64,000 nt of DNA from positions 1,488,001 to 1,552,000 of the forward strand of contig CAVUYP010000001.1 in assembly GCA_963745755.1 (NCBI GenBank). Reading direction: 5' to 3'. Source of the DNA: RHKX01 sp963745755 (GTDB lineage: Bacteria > Actinomycetota > Thermoleophilia > Solirubrobacterales > 70-9). The notes below the pieces were generated by a model, which did no database searches, was not told the origin of the DNA, and worked only from the letters and a program-made list of their open reading frames with translations. The position numbers and the translations under genes are program-made. This document shows, in pieces, positions 51,229 through 58,891 of the stretch (within the stretch, counting starts at the first letter, position 1; each line of letters begins with the position of its first letter).

Positions 51229-51265
51229 TACGGGCCAAGCGCAGCACAGACGAAAGGACGAAATC

Positions 51266-53620
51266 GTGGCGAAGAGTTTCAAGGGAAAGATCGCCCTCGA
51301 CATCAGGGATTCAGAAGGCGACTGGGACCTCTTCCTTCCCCCGAAGGCACCTGAAGGTGCCCCCAATGTCCTGTTGCTCTCGTGGGACGACATCGGCTAC
51401 GGAACGATGGACGTCTTCGGCGGGCCGGTCGAGACCCCGAACATGCGGCGTATCGCAGATATGGGGGTCCGCTATTCGAACTTCCACACGACCGCGCTTT
51501 GTTCCCCGACGCGAGCCTCGCTTCTGACCGGCCGCAACGCCACCTCGAACGGAATGGCGACGATCGCGGAATTCGGCTCGGGATTTCCGGGGATCTCCGC
51601 TCGCATTCCCTTCGAGAACGGAATGATCTCCGAGGTGCTGGCCGAGCAGGGCTACAGCACCTACTGCGTCGGCAAGTGGCACCTGACCCCCGGCGACGAG
51701 ACGACCCTCGCCTCGTTCAAGGGTCGCTGGCCGCTCGGGCGTGGCTTCGAGCGCTTCTACGGCTTCCTCGGCGGTGAGTCGAATAGCTGGTACCCAGATC
51801 TCGTCTATGACAACCATCAGGTTGATGCACCCGCCACGCCTGAAGAGGGCTACCACCTCTCCAAGGACCTATCCGACAGGGCGATCGAGTTCATCCGCGA
51901 CACGAAGGCCGTCGATCCCGACAAGCCATTCTTCATGTACCTCGCTTCCCAGGCCGGTCACGCGCCCCATCACGTGCCGAAGGAGTGGGCAGACAAGTAC
52001 AAGGGCAAGTTCGACCAGGGCTACGAGGCAATCCGGGCCGAGATCCTCGATCGGCAGAAGGAGCTTGGGTTGCTGCCCGCCGACACCGAGTTGTCGAAGA
52101 TCAACCCGCATGGCGAACCTGCCGCCACCGGTCCCGATGGACAGCCTTGGCCGCTCCTCGACACCGTTCGGCCCTGGGATTCGCTGAGCGCGGACGAGCA
52201 GCGACTCTTCTCGCGCATGGCTGAGGTCTTCGCCGGCTACATCTCCTACACCGACCATGAGCTTGGGCGGGTGCTGGACTACCTCGAGGAGTCCGAGCAG
52301 CTCGACAACACGCTGATCGTCGTCGTCTCCGACAACGGCGGCAGCGGTGAGGGCGGCCCCAACGGCTCGTTCAACGAATGGCGCTTCTTCAACGGGATCG
52401 CCGACTCGACTGATGTGACGATGCCCCACATCGATGAGCTCGGCACCCCCTCGTCCTACAACCACTACACGACCGGCTGGGCATGGGCGTTCGACACGCC
52501 GTTTCCGTACTGGAAGCGCTGGGCCGGGTACGAGGGCGGGGTCGCCGACATGTGTTTCATGGCCTGGCCGGCGAAGATCCAAGCCCAGACCGAACCGCGA
52601 GGGCAGTACGTCCATGCCGTCGACATCGCCCCGACAATCTATGAGTTGCTCGATATCGAGCCGCCGGAGGTGATCAAGGGCTTCCCGCAGAACCCGATCG
52701 AGGGAGAGAGCTTCGCCGCATCGATCACCGATGCCGAGGCCCCGGCCAAGGAGACGCAGTTCTACGCGATGCTGGGCCAGCGATCGATCTATCACAAGGG
52801 GTGGCTGGCCTGCACCCTTCACCCTCCGCTGAGCGGGTGGGGGAAGTTCGATCAGGACGTGTGGGAGCTCTACAACCTCGAGGAAGACCGGGCGCAGTCG
52901 AAAGACCTGGCTGGGCAGGAACCGGTACGCCTCAATGAGCTCAAGAGCCTGTGGTTCTATAAAGCCGGGATCTACAACGGGCTGCCGCTCGACGACCGGA
53001 CCGCTCTGGAGCAGGTTCTCGCGGATCGACCGCATGCAGCCAAGGATCGGGACCAGTACGTCTACTTTCCCGACTGCGCCGATGTCCCGGAGGAAGGGGG
53101 CGTCCGGATAACCGGTCGCTCGTTCAAGATCGCGGCTGGCGTCGAGATTGATTCAAGAGACGCGCAGGGCGTCATCTACGCCCACGGGGGCGTCGCGGGA
53201 GGCCACAGCCTCTATATCAAGGATGGCCGTCTCCGCTATGCGTTCAACTGGGTCGGTACGCACATCCAGGACGTGGTGGCAGACAGCGACATCACTCCGG
53301 GCGAGCACATCTACACGGCCGATTTCTCGATGAAGGGCAAGAATGAGGACCCGGCGATGCCAGGCTTCGCCGGCACGCTCAACCTCTACATGGACGACGA
53401 ACAGGTTGGAGGCGCCGAGATAGTCACCCAGCCTGGCGTGTTCTGCCTCGTCGGCGATGGGATTTGCGTCGGGCGCGATAGCGCTTCGCCTGTTACCCCG
53501 GATTACCAGTCACCGTTCCGCTTCAGTGGCGGCACGATCGCGAAGGTGGTCGTGGACGTCTCCGGGGAGCCGTATATCGATCACGAGGCCCAAGTCCGGG
53601 CCTGGTTCATGCGCGACTAG
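51266..53620 (+). CDS. Arylsulfatase, AtsD-like (module 3)
   Basis: A 784-residue sulfatase. NVLLLSWDDIGYGTMDVFGG supplies metal-binding Asp residues, ALCSPTRASLLTGRN the Cys to be converted to formylglycine (CSPTR), and GKWHLTP plus VVVSDNGGSGEGG the remaining active-site residues. Its length and a C-terminal lectin-like region (about 600-784, HSLYIKDGRLRYAFNWVG) match the large sulfatases of mycobacteria and relatives. It should hydrolyse sulfate esters. No signal peptide is present, so it is cytoplasmic or Tat-independent. The GTG at 51266 has GAAAGGA at 51252-51258. No formylglycine-generating enzyme is in the window. Confidence 0.93.
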   Translation: MAKSFKGKIALDIRDSEGDWDLFLPPKAPEGAPNVLLLSWDDIGYGTMDVFGGPVETPNMRRIADMGVRYSNFHTTALCSPTRASLLTGRNATSNGMATIAEFGSGFPGISARIPFENGMISEVLAEQGYSTYCVGKWHLTPGDETTLASFKGRWPLGRGFERFYGFLGGESNSWYPDLVYDNHQVDAPATPEEGYHLSKDLSDRAIEFIRDTKAVDPDKPFFMYLASQAGHAPHHVPKEWADKYKGKFDQGYEAIRAEILDRQKELGLLPADTELSKINPHGEPAATGPDGQPWPLLDTVRPWDSLSADEQRLFSRMAEVFAGYISYTDHELGRVLDYLEESEQLDNTLIVVVSDNGGSGEGGPNGSFNEWRFFNGIADSTDVTMPHIDELGTPSSYNHYTTGWAWAFDTPFPYWKRWAGYEGGVADMCFMAWPAKIQAQTEPRGQYVHAVDIAPTIYELLDIEPPEVIKGFPQNPIEGESFAASITDAEAPAKETQFYAMLGQRSIYHKGWLACTLHPPLSGWGKFDQDVWELYNLEEDRAQSKDLAGQEPVRLNELKSLWFYKAGIYNGLPLDDRTALEQVLADRPHAAKDRDQYVYFPDCADVPEEGGVRITGRSFKIAAGVEIDSRDAQGVIYAHGGVAGGHSLYIKDGRLRYAFNWVGTHIQDVVADSDITPGEHIYTADFSMKGKNEDPAMPGFAGTLNLYMDDEQVGGAEIVTQPGVFCLVGDGICVGRDSASPVTPDYQSPFRFSGGTIAKVVVDVSGEPYIDHEAQVRAWFMRD

Positions 53621-53709
53621 CACTTGGTCAGATTCCCCCGCTATTGGGGGTTGGGCGCGGACTCGTATGCGGTTGGTCGCCCGGAATGGGACGATCCACT
53701 GGCCACCGG

Positions 53710-53915
53710 ACGGTCACTCAGACCGACGGTCAAGCTACGCAACCGAAGGTCACTGGTCGAATCCAGTCGGGCGCGCTGAACCGGGAGCTCGCAATGCCTC
53801 ATGGGCATTGGGATTGCTCGACTTCTCTGATCACCCCCTCGACGGACGCGAAACGTCCGGGAACGGTGAACCGCATGGACATGCGGAAAGAAACCATCGC
53901 GCAACCAACACGCAC
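53710..53915 (+). repeat. Copy 4: tRNA-Arg 3' relic plus tail
   Basis: CTACGCAACCGAAGGTC (53735 on), then ACTGGTCGAATCCAGTC and CGGGCGC follow the tRNA with one base lost in the T loop. Upstream is ACGGTCACTCAGACCGACGG, the same as in copy 5. The tail is diverged but keeps CATTGGGATTGCTCG, GAACCGCATGGACAT and AACCATCGCGCA. A CCCCC/GGGGG hairpin at 53635-53650 before it could end the sulfatase mRNA. Confidence 0.9.
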
Positions 53916-54029
53916 AGTCTCTGGTTCTCGGGATGTTGATCGCCAAGCCCTAAGCGCCCACGGAGCACGCAGCTACCTCAATGGACCGTTCTTCTAGGGC
54001 GGGCGACGCAATGCGCATAAGCTCTCGGC

Positions 54030-55334
54030 GTGCGGATTCCGGAGACGAGATACGCGTCCAGCGGGGAAATCCTTATCGCGTATCAGGTGCATGGCTCTGG
54101 GGATCACGACCTCCTGCTCGGCAGCGGTCCCGCCTCCAACGTGGAGACCTGCTGGAACCTTCCCGAGGCGGCGCGGCTCTTCGAGCGCCTCGGCCGGTTC
54201 GCCCGCGTGATCCGCTTCGATCGCCGCGACACCGGGGTCTCCGACCCGATCCGCGATGACCTGACACTCGAGGCGCATGTGGCCGACACGCTCGCGGTGA
54301 TCGATGCGGTCGATGCGGAGCGCCCGGTGCTGCTCGGCTCGAGCGACGGTGCTCGTACCGTGGCAGCGCTGGCTGCGATGCACCCGGAGCGGGCCGCCGG
54401 GCTGATCGCCGTCGCGGGGTCGGTGCGCGGTGGAGCGGTCGCAGCGCCGGAATTGGCGGACCAGACCGTCGCGAGCATCGCCGACCGGACATGGCCCGAG
54501 GGCATAGTCGACCTGTTCGCCCCAGAGTGGGCCCGGGATCCGGAGCGCCGCGACCGACTGCTCCGATACATCCGCACCTCGGCTACCCCCAGGCAGGCGG
54601 GGCGCCTGTTGCGGATGTCGCTCAACAGCGATGTCTCAGAGGTACTGCCGCTGGTTCAGGTGCCCACACTGGTCCTGCACCCGCGCGAGAGCGCATTCCC
54701 CGCCGAGGCGTCCCTCGAGTTCGCCGGGCTGATCCCCGGCGCCGAATATCGTGAGATCGAGGGCGGCTCGACCTTCATCTACGCGCTCGACACAGAGGTG
54801 CTCGCTGACGCGGTCGAGGAGTTCGTGACCGGCAGCGCACCTGTGCCTCCATCGAGCAGGGTGCTGGCCAGCGTCCTCTTCACTGATCTCGTCGATTCCA
54901 CGGCACGCGCGGCGGCTATTGGAGACCGTCAATGGGGCAGGCTGCTACGGCGCCACCATGAGTCGGTCAGCGAGGCCGTAGACGCGCAGGGAGGCCGCAC
55001 GGTGAAGACGCTCGGCGACGGGGTGCTGGCGACCTTCACCGGGCCGGCACAGGCCGCACGTTGTGCGGAGCGGATCGTGCGTGAGGCGGCCGCCGATGGG
55101 CTCGAGGTGCGTAGCGGTATCCATACCGGTGAGGTCGAGGTCAGCTCTGATGACGTCGCCGGACTCGCCGTTCACCTCGCCGCGCGAATTATGGCTCTGG
55201 CCGGAGGCGGCGAGGTTCTCGTTTCACGAACCGTCCGCGACCTCGTCGTTGGCAGCGAACTTTCCTTCACCGACCGCGGTGAGCACAAGCTCAAGGGGAT
55301 CGATGAGCCCTGGCAGCTTTACTCGCTGTCTTGA
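54030..55334 (+). CDS. Alpha/beta hydrolase-adenylate cyclase fusion (module 4)
   Basis: A 434-residue protein. The N-terminal part (about 1-260) is an alpha/beta-hydrolase fold (IAYQVHGSGDHDLLLGSGPA; nucleophile elbow LLGSSDGARTVAAL) in which the catalytic His is not apparent (the expected place reads GGSTFIYALD). The C-terminal class III nucleotide cyclase domain (about 275-434) has both metal Asp: FTDLVDSTARA and TVKTLGDGVLATF. It is likely a cytoplasmic adenylate cyclase regulated by a ligand bound in the dead hydrolase pocket. This architecture is common in mycobacteria and relatives. The start is GTG 54030. Confidence 0.9.
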   Translation: MRIPETRYASSGEILIAYQVHGSGDHDLLLGSGPASNVETCWNLPEAARLFERLGRFARVIRFDRRDTGVSDPIRDDLTLEAHVADTLAVIDAVDAERPVLLGSSDGARTVAALAAMHPERAAGLIAVAGSVRGGAVAAPELADQTVASIADRTWPEGIVDLFAPEWARDPERRDRLLRYIRTSATPRQAGRLLRMSLNSDVSEVLPLVQVPTLVLHPRESAFPAEASLEFAGLIPGAEYREIEGGSTFIYALDTEVLADAVEEFVTGSAPVPPSSRVLASVLFTDLVDSTARAAAIGDRQWGRLLRRHHESVSEAVDAQGGRTVKTLGDGVLATFTGPAQAARCAERIVREAAADGLEVRSGIHTGEVEVSSDDVAGLAVHLAARIMALAGGGEVLVSRTVRDLVVGSELSFTDRGEHKLKGIDEPWQLYSLS

Positions 55335-55487
55335 CGCCAGAGCAGGTGGGAGGGGTGGTTCATAGGCCGGATGAACCTTCAAGCTGGCCAGCTCGTGGTT
55401 GGCGGGCCATTCGATGGGGTCGGCTGCATTAATCGCATTGGTCCCTTCCGGATCGAATCCACGTGCGGTATGGGATGGTGCGGCAGA

Positions 55488-55680
55488 CGGTCACTCAGAC
55501 CGACGGTCAATCTACGAAACCGAAGGTCACTGGTCGAATCCAGTCGGGCGAGCTTCACCGGAAGGCCACAATCACGCATTGGAATTGGGATGGCCGCGCT
55601 GCGATCGACGAGTCATCGACGAGCCTCGAGACTCTCGAATCGACGAACCGCGTGGACATGTGGAGGGAAACAACCGCGGG
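55488..55680 (+). repeat. Copy 5: tRNA-Arg 3' relic plus tail
   Basis: CTACGAAACCGAAGGTC (55512 on), then ACTGGTCGAATCCAGTC and CGGGCGA follow the tRNA with one base lost in the T loop and a changed acceptor base. The upstream ACGGTCACTCAGACCGACGG is identical to copy 4. The tail is diverged but keeps GGAATTGGGATGGCC, GAACCGCGTGGACAT and AACAACCGCGG. Confidence 0.9.
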
Positions 55681-55785
55681 ACTACCACGTAGGAGCCGCA
55701 TCGACCGGCGCCGTCCAGGCCGAGCCCCCGATCCTCAGTAGTGGCTGAGGTCTTCGTCGTCCGGCCAGATATCGAGATCGCCGGG

Positions 55786-55808
55786 GCCAACAGGGCCCTC
55801 CTGTTGGC
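55786..55808. repeat. Nine-base hairpin in the non-coding gap after copy 5
   Basis: GCCAACAGG and CCTGTTGGC form a perfect stem with a 5-base loop. The gap 55335-56098 contains copy 5, this hairpin and the hairpin at 56041, but no gene I can support. The role is unknown. Confidence 0.45.
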
Positions 55809-56040
55809 TCCTCTCCAGGTCCCGAAAGCACAGGCCCAGGGGCCCCATGATCTGGCATCCAGCCCAGCGCGCGGCGGCGCTGACAGGGTCGGCAGGACCG
55901 ACAGGGTCTCAGTTGGTAGGTAGGTTGGTGGCAATGGACTCAGACCCGCTCAAGGCAACCGGGAGACCGCCGTGCTGAGGCCGATCTCGGCTCCGGTCAC
56001 CGGCGCAGGCGGTCCCGCGAATCAGCCATCACCCGATTAT

Positions 56041-56078
56041 CGCCTTCAGCCGGGGGTGACAAGCCCGGGCTGAAGGCG
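56041..56078 (-). terminator. Terminator-like hairpin after the secreted protein gene
   Basis: CGCCTTCAGCC and GGCTGAAGGCG form a perfect 11-bp stem around a 16-base loop that contains a further GGG/CCC pair. It lies 21 bases past the stop of the minus-strand gene at 56099 and is followed on that strand by ATAATCGGG. It is a plausible terminator. Confidence 0.6.
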
Positions 56079-56098
56079 CTCAGTCCTTCGGCTTCCGC

Positions 56099-56668
56099 CT
56101 AGCCGCGCAGCGCAGGGACCCGGGCGTGGCCGAACGCGACGCCACGAACCCTTGGTGGGTGGCCGCTGATCGCCTTATGCCAGCGCTTGCAGGGCCGGGC
56201 CCGCGACACCACGGAGGCCGCGCATTGCCATACGTTCTTGAAACCGAAGGCGCGCCACCCGCCCTTGATGCAATCACGTATGGCCGCAGGCTTGCTGCAG
56301 TCGACATCCAGGGATTCGGTGACGAACAGGCCGCTTCCGTCATAGATCGATACGACGTAGGTCGCTGGTCCTTCCCAGTCGCTCGACAGCTCGATCGTGC
56401 CATCGGCAGACGCACGGATCAGCTCGCCGTCGACGAGGAAGACGGTCGAACCGTTCTGGATGATCTGCAACCCGGCGAACAATGTCGCGTCCGGGGCAAA
56501 GCCGCTGCCCGTCACCGCGATTCCGGAGCGATCAGGGCTGTCGCAAACCCGATCGATTCTGATCGCCGGCCCTTGCTCCCCGCCCGCCTGGCCGCTGGCT
56601 GCACCGGCACCGAACAGCAGTATCGTCGTGACCAGTCCGAGGGCAATGGTCAGCGCTCGCGCCTTCAT
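56099..56668 (-). CDS. Secreted protein with C-terminal GGWR motif (module 5)
   Basis: A 189-residue protein. A signal peptide (about 1-27, ending ASGQA) precedes a strand-rich domain (IRIDRVCDSPDRSGIAVTGS). It ends with the motif DCIKGGWRAFGFKNVWQCAA, a Cys-bounded element found at the end of many actinobacterial exported proteins (consensus CKNGGW-x-x-F-x-FKN-x-G-x-C). The residues after it are basic and unlike the family, so the C-terminus may be altered. Function unknown. The ATG at 56668 has GGGGAGGAA upstream. Confidence 0.75.
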   Translation of the reverse strand: MKARALTIALGLVTTILLFGAGAASGQAGGEQGPAIRIDRVCDSPDRSGIAVTGSGFAPDATLFAGLQIIQNGSTVFLVDGELIRASADGTIELSSDWEGPATYVVSIYDGSGLFVTESLDVDCSKPAAIRDCIKGGWRAFGFKNVWQCAASVVSRARPCKRWHKAISGHPPRVRGVAFGHARVPALRG

Positions 56669-56819
56669 TGGTTCCTCCCCGTCGAAGTGCCTCGGCAGGC
56701 TACCACGGTCGACCCACGAGACCGCGCCCGCGTCCCGCCTACGCGAGCTGCCGCATCGCGTTCGCTGGCTACTCGACGAGCACCCAGATCTCCTCGAACG
56801 GGCGGGTGATCTGCAAGTC

Positions 56820-57034
56820 TCCTTCGCAGCTGACAGACGCGAGAATCAAGCAGCTGGGCGACTGGCGGGGCAAGTTGCTCAGCCGACTCCGCACGCTAGT
56901 CAAGGAAGCCGATCCCGAAGTCGTCGAGGAGTGGAAGTGGAGAGGGGGTTCGGTGTGGTCGCACGACGGATTGATCTGCACAGGCGAGACCTACAAGAAC
57001 GTCGTGAAGATGGCCTTCGCCAAGGGGGCGGCTT
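56820..57034 (+). pseudogene. Truncated DUF1801-family gene
   Basis: One frame reads SQLTDARIKQLGDWRGKLLS, EADPEVVEEWKWRGGSVWSH and DGLICTGETYKNVVKMAF, the first two thirds of a DUF1801 protein. After AKGAA the homology stops at the ribosome site of the following hydrolase gene; the remaining 40 or so residues are missing. No good start is seen either. This is a fragment fused to the start of the next gene by deletion. Confidence 0.7.
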
Positions 57035-57038
57035 CCCT

Positions 57039-58070
57039 GTGGCCTGGTCGGCCGCGCTGGCGGCTCTGGCCTGCGCCGTCGTCGCCCTCGGCACTGGTCC
57101 CGCGCCGGCGAATGCAGTGATCGAGCAACCGTCCCAGCCGAAGTCGGGACCCGGCGGCGGCGACTACTCGCATCGTGGCTGGCGGGTGAGCTCCGGCGGC
57201 AGCGGAAGCGACGCCTGGTACGCCTTCCAGCCGAAGCCGCCCCGGCCGAAGAGGGCGCCGGTCGCGGTCGTCATGCACGGCTACTACGAGCTCGCCGGCT
57301 ACGACTCGATGGCGGCATTGATCCGACACACCGTGCGCAGGGGAAGCATCGTCATCTACCCCCGCTGGCAGACCGGCATCGCCACCCCTTGTCCCGGTTC
57401 ATTCGATATCGAACCCTGCCTGACCTCAGCGCTGAAGGGGATTCGTGGCGCGTTCTCGTACCTGCGATCGAAGCCGAATGCCGTGCGACCGCAGCGTCGG
57501 ATGACGAGCTATTACGGCTTTTCGTTCGGCGGGATCATCACCGCGAACCTCGCGAACCGGTATCAGGAGCTCCGGTTGCCGAAGCCGCGGGCGATCTTCC
57601 TCGACGACCCGCACGATGGGGGCCTCAACGGGTACGGCGAGCCGGCGCTCGACGATTCGCTGGCGGGCATCCCCCGGGGCGTGAAGTTCGAGTGCCACTC
57701 CGGCGCCGAGGGGGTTCTCTCCCTCCAGGGAAGGGCCGACTCCTCCTGCAACGCGGTCTTCCCGAAGCTCAGCCGGATCCCGGACAGGAACAAGGACCTC
57801 GTGCTGACCCACACCGACGATCACGGGGAGCCGACCCTCTCGTCCGCACACGGGGTCTGCGCGGCGGGTGGCCCGTTCGGCAAGGCCGACGCCTACGACT
57901 GGAACTTCTGCTGGAAGGTCTGGGACGCGCTGCGCAGCTGCGCGTACTCGGGGACCGACTGCCGCTACGCGCTCGGCGACAATCGCGAGCACCGGTCGCT
58001 GGGTCGGTGGAGCGACGGCCGGCGCGTGATCCCGCTGGAGGTTCAGGATCAGGCGCCGATCCGCCCTTGA
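57039..58070 (+). CDS. Secreted alpha/beta hydrolase (module 5)
   Basis: A 343-residue exported hydrolase. A signal peptide (about 1-26, ending PANA) leads to an alpha/beta-hydrolase-like domain with VAVVMHGYYELAGYDSMAA as oxyanion region, a nucleophile elbow YYGFSFGGIITANL and HTDDHGEPTLSSAHG as His-containing segment. Four to six Cys (CPGSFDIEPC, CAYSGTDC) may form disulfides. The substrate is unknown. The GTG start at 57039 is preceded by AAGGGGGCGG, sequence derived from the truncated DUF1801 gene, so its upstream region was rebuilt by a deletion. Confidence 0.82.
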   Translation: MAWSAALAALACAVVALGTGPAPANAVIEQPSQPKSGPGGGDYSHRGWRVSSGGSGSDAWYAFQPKPPRPKRAPVAVVMHGYYELAGYDSMAALIRHTVRRGSIVIYPRWQTGIATPCPGSFDIEPCLTSALKGIRGAFSYLRSKPNAVRPQRRMTSYYGFSFGGIITANLANRYQELRLPKPRAIFLDDPHDGGLNGYGEPALDDSLAGIPRGVKFECHSGAEGVLSLQGRADSSCNAVFPKLSRIPDRNKDLVLTHTDDHGEPTLSSAHGVCAAGGPFGKADAYDWNFCWKVWDALRSCAYSGTDCRYALGDNREHRSLGRWSDGRRVIPLEVQDQAPIRP

Positions 58071-58104
58071 GGCCCGGGTGGGCGGCTGGACGCCCGCGCT
58101 CAGG

Positions 58105-58764
58105 TCAGTCCGCGCGCACCGCGACCACGACCTGCGAGCTGACCGCCCATTTGGTCACGACATCGGTCGAGACGACCGTCCACAGCGCGGGGTCGAGGAC
58201 GTCCCGCAGTTCAGTCGGCTTGCAGCCCCCGACCAGACGAGGAAAGCGGGCGGCCGTCGCCGCCCAAGCGCTCGACACGAGGCGTGGCAGGCCGCCCGGG
58301 CCAGGGGTGATGCTGACCAGGCAGAGGCGACCGTCCGGGGTCAGTAGCCGCGATGCCTCAGCGAGCAGGCGGCGGGCATCGCCATCGTCCAGCAGGTCGA
58401 AGACGTAGGTGGCGATGAAACGGTCAAAGCCGGCTGTGTCGCCCGGGAGGCCGTGGGCCGTGGGCTCGAGCGCGGCGACGCGGGCCCGCCCCGGCCAGCC
58501 ACTGAGCCGAGCCTGAGCAATCTGGACCATGCGAGGACTGATATCGCCGGCCAGGTAGGTGGCCTCCGCGGGGAGATGCCGAGCGAGTAGCCGCCGGGCC
58601 AGCCGGCCGGTTCCGCAGCCGAGCTCGAAGATCGAGCGGGCATCACTCAGATCGGCGAGGGCAATCATCCGATCGACGGCCGCATCCTCGTAGAAAGCCT
58701 GAGAATCCTGGGCGCGGCCGACGCGGTCGTAGAACCGCCTCGAATCCTCGGGCGAGAGCGTCAT
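58105..58764 (-). CDS. Class I SAM-dependent methyltransferase
   Basis: A 219-residue methyltransferase. FELGCGTGRLARRLLA is the SAM-binding loop (motif I), YLAGDISPRMVQIAQ the acidic strand-2 region, and FDRFIATYVFDLLDDGD plus LTPDGRLCLVSITPG motifs II/III. This is the ubiquinone/menaquinone-methyltransferase-like type with an unknown small-molecule substrate. It is convergent with the secreted hydrolase gene. The ATG at 58764 leaves 127 bases before the divergent catalase-like gene. Confidence 0.9.
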   Translation of the reverse strand: MTLSPEDSRRFYDRVGRAQDSQAFYEDAAVDRMIALADLSDARSIFELGCGTGRLARRLLARHLPAEATYLAGDISPRMVQIAQARLSGWPGRARVAALEPTAHGLPGDTAGFDRFIATYVFDLLDDGDARRLLAEASRLLTPDGRLCLVSITPGPGGLPRLVSSAWAATAARFPRLVGGCKPTELRDVLDPALWTVVSTDVVTKWAVSSQVVVAVRAD

Positions 58765-58891
58765 GCGGCAATGGATAGCGGATCGCGTCGGTCAAGGACA
58801 CCGGCGTCCCACCGTGCCGTGCGAAGGTCGACGGACAAGTTCCCAACGGAGGATGCCCCTACCCGACATCGCGGAGCGTAGGATCGGTGGA

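Noticed and set aside
46032..55551. Additional functional tRNA genes at the relic sites
   Set aside because: All relics lack the acceptor 5' strand and a proper D arm, and copies 4 and 5 have lost a base in the T loop, so they cannot fold as tRNAs.
42123..55680. CRISPR array as explanation for the repeated TTCGAATCCAGTC blocks
   Set aside because: Copies are 1.8-3.9 kb apart, match a tRNA 3' end, and no cas gene is present.
55741..55923. Small open frame of 60 codons after copy 5
   Set aside because: It has no ribosome site or family resemblance, overlaps a strong hairpin at 55786-55808 and has the composition of non-coding DNA.
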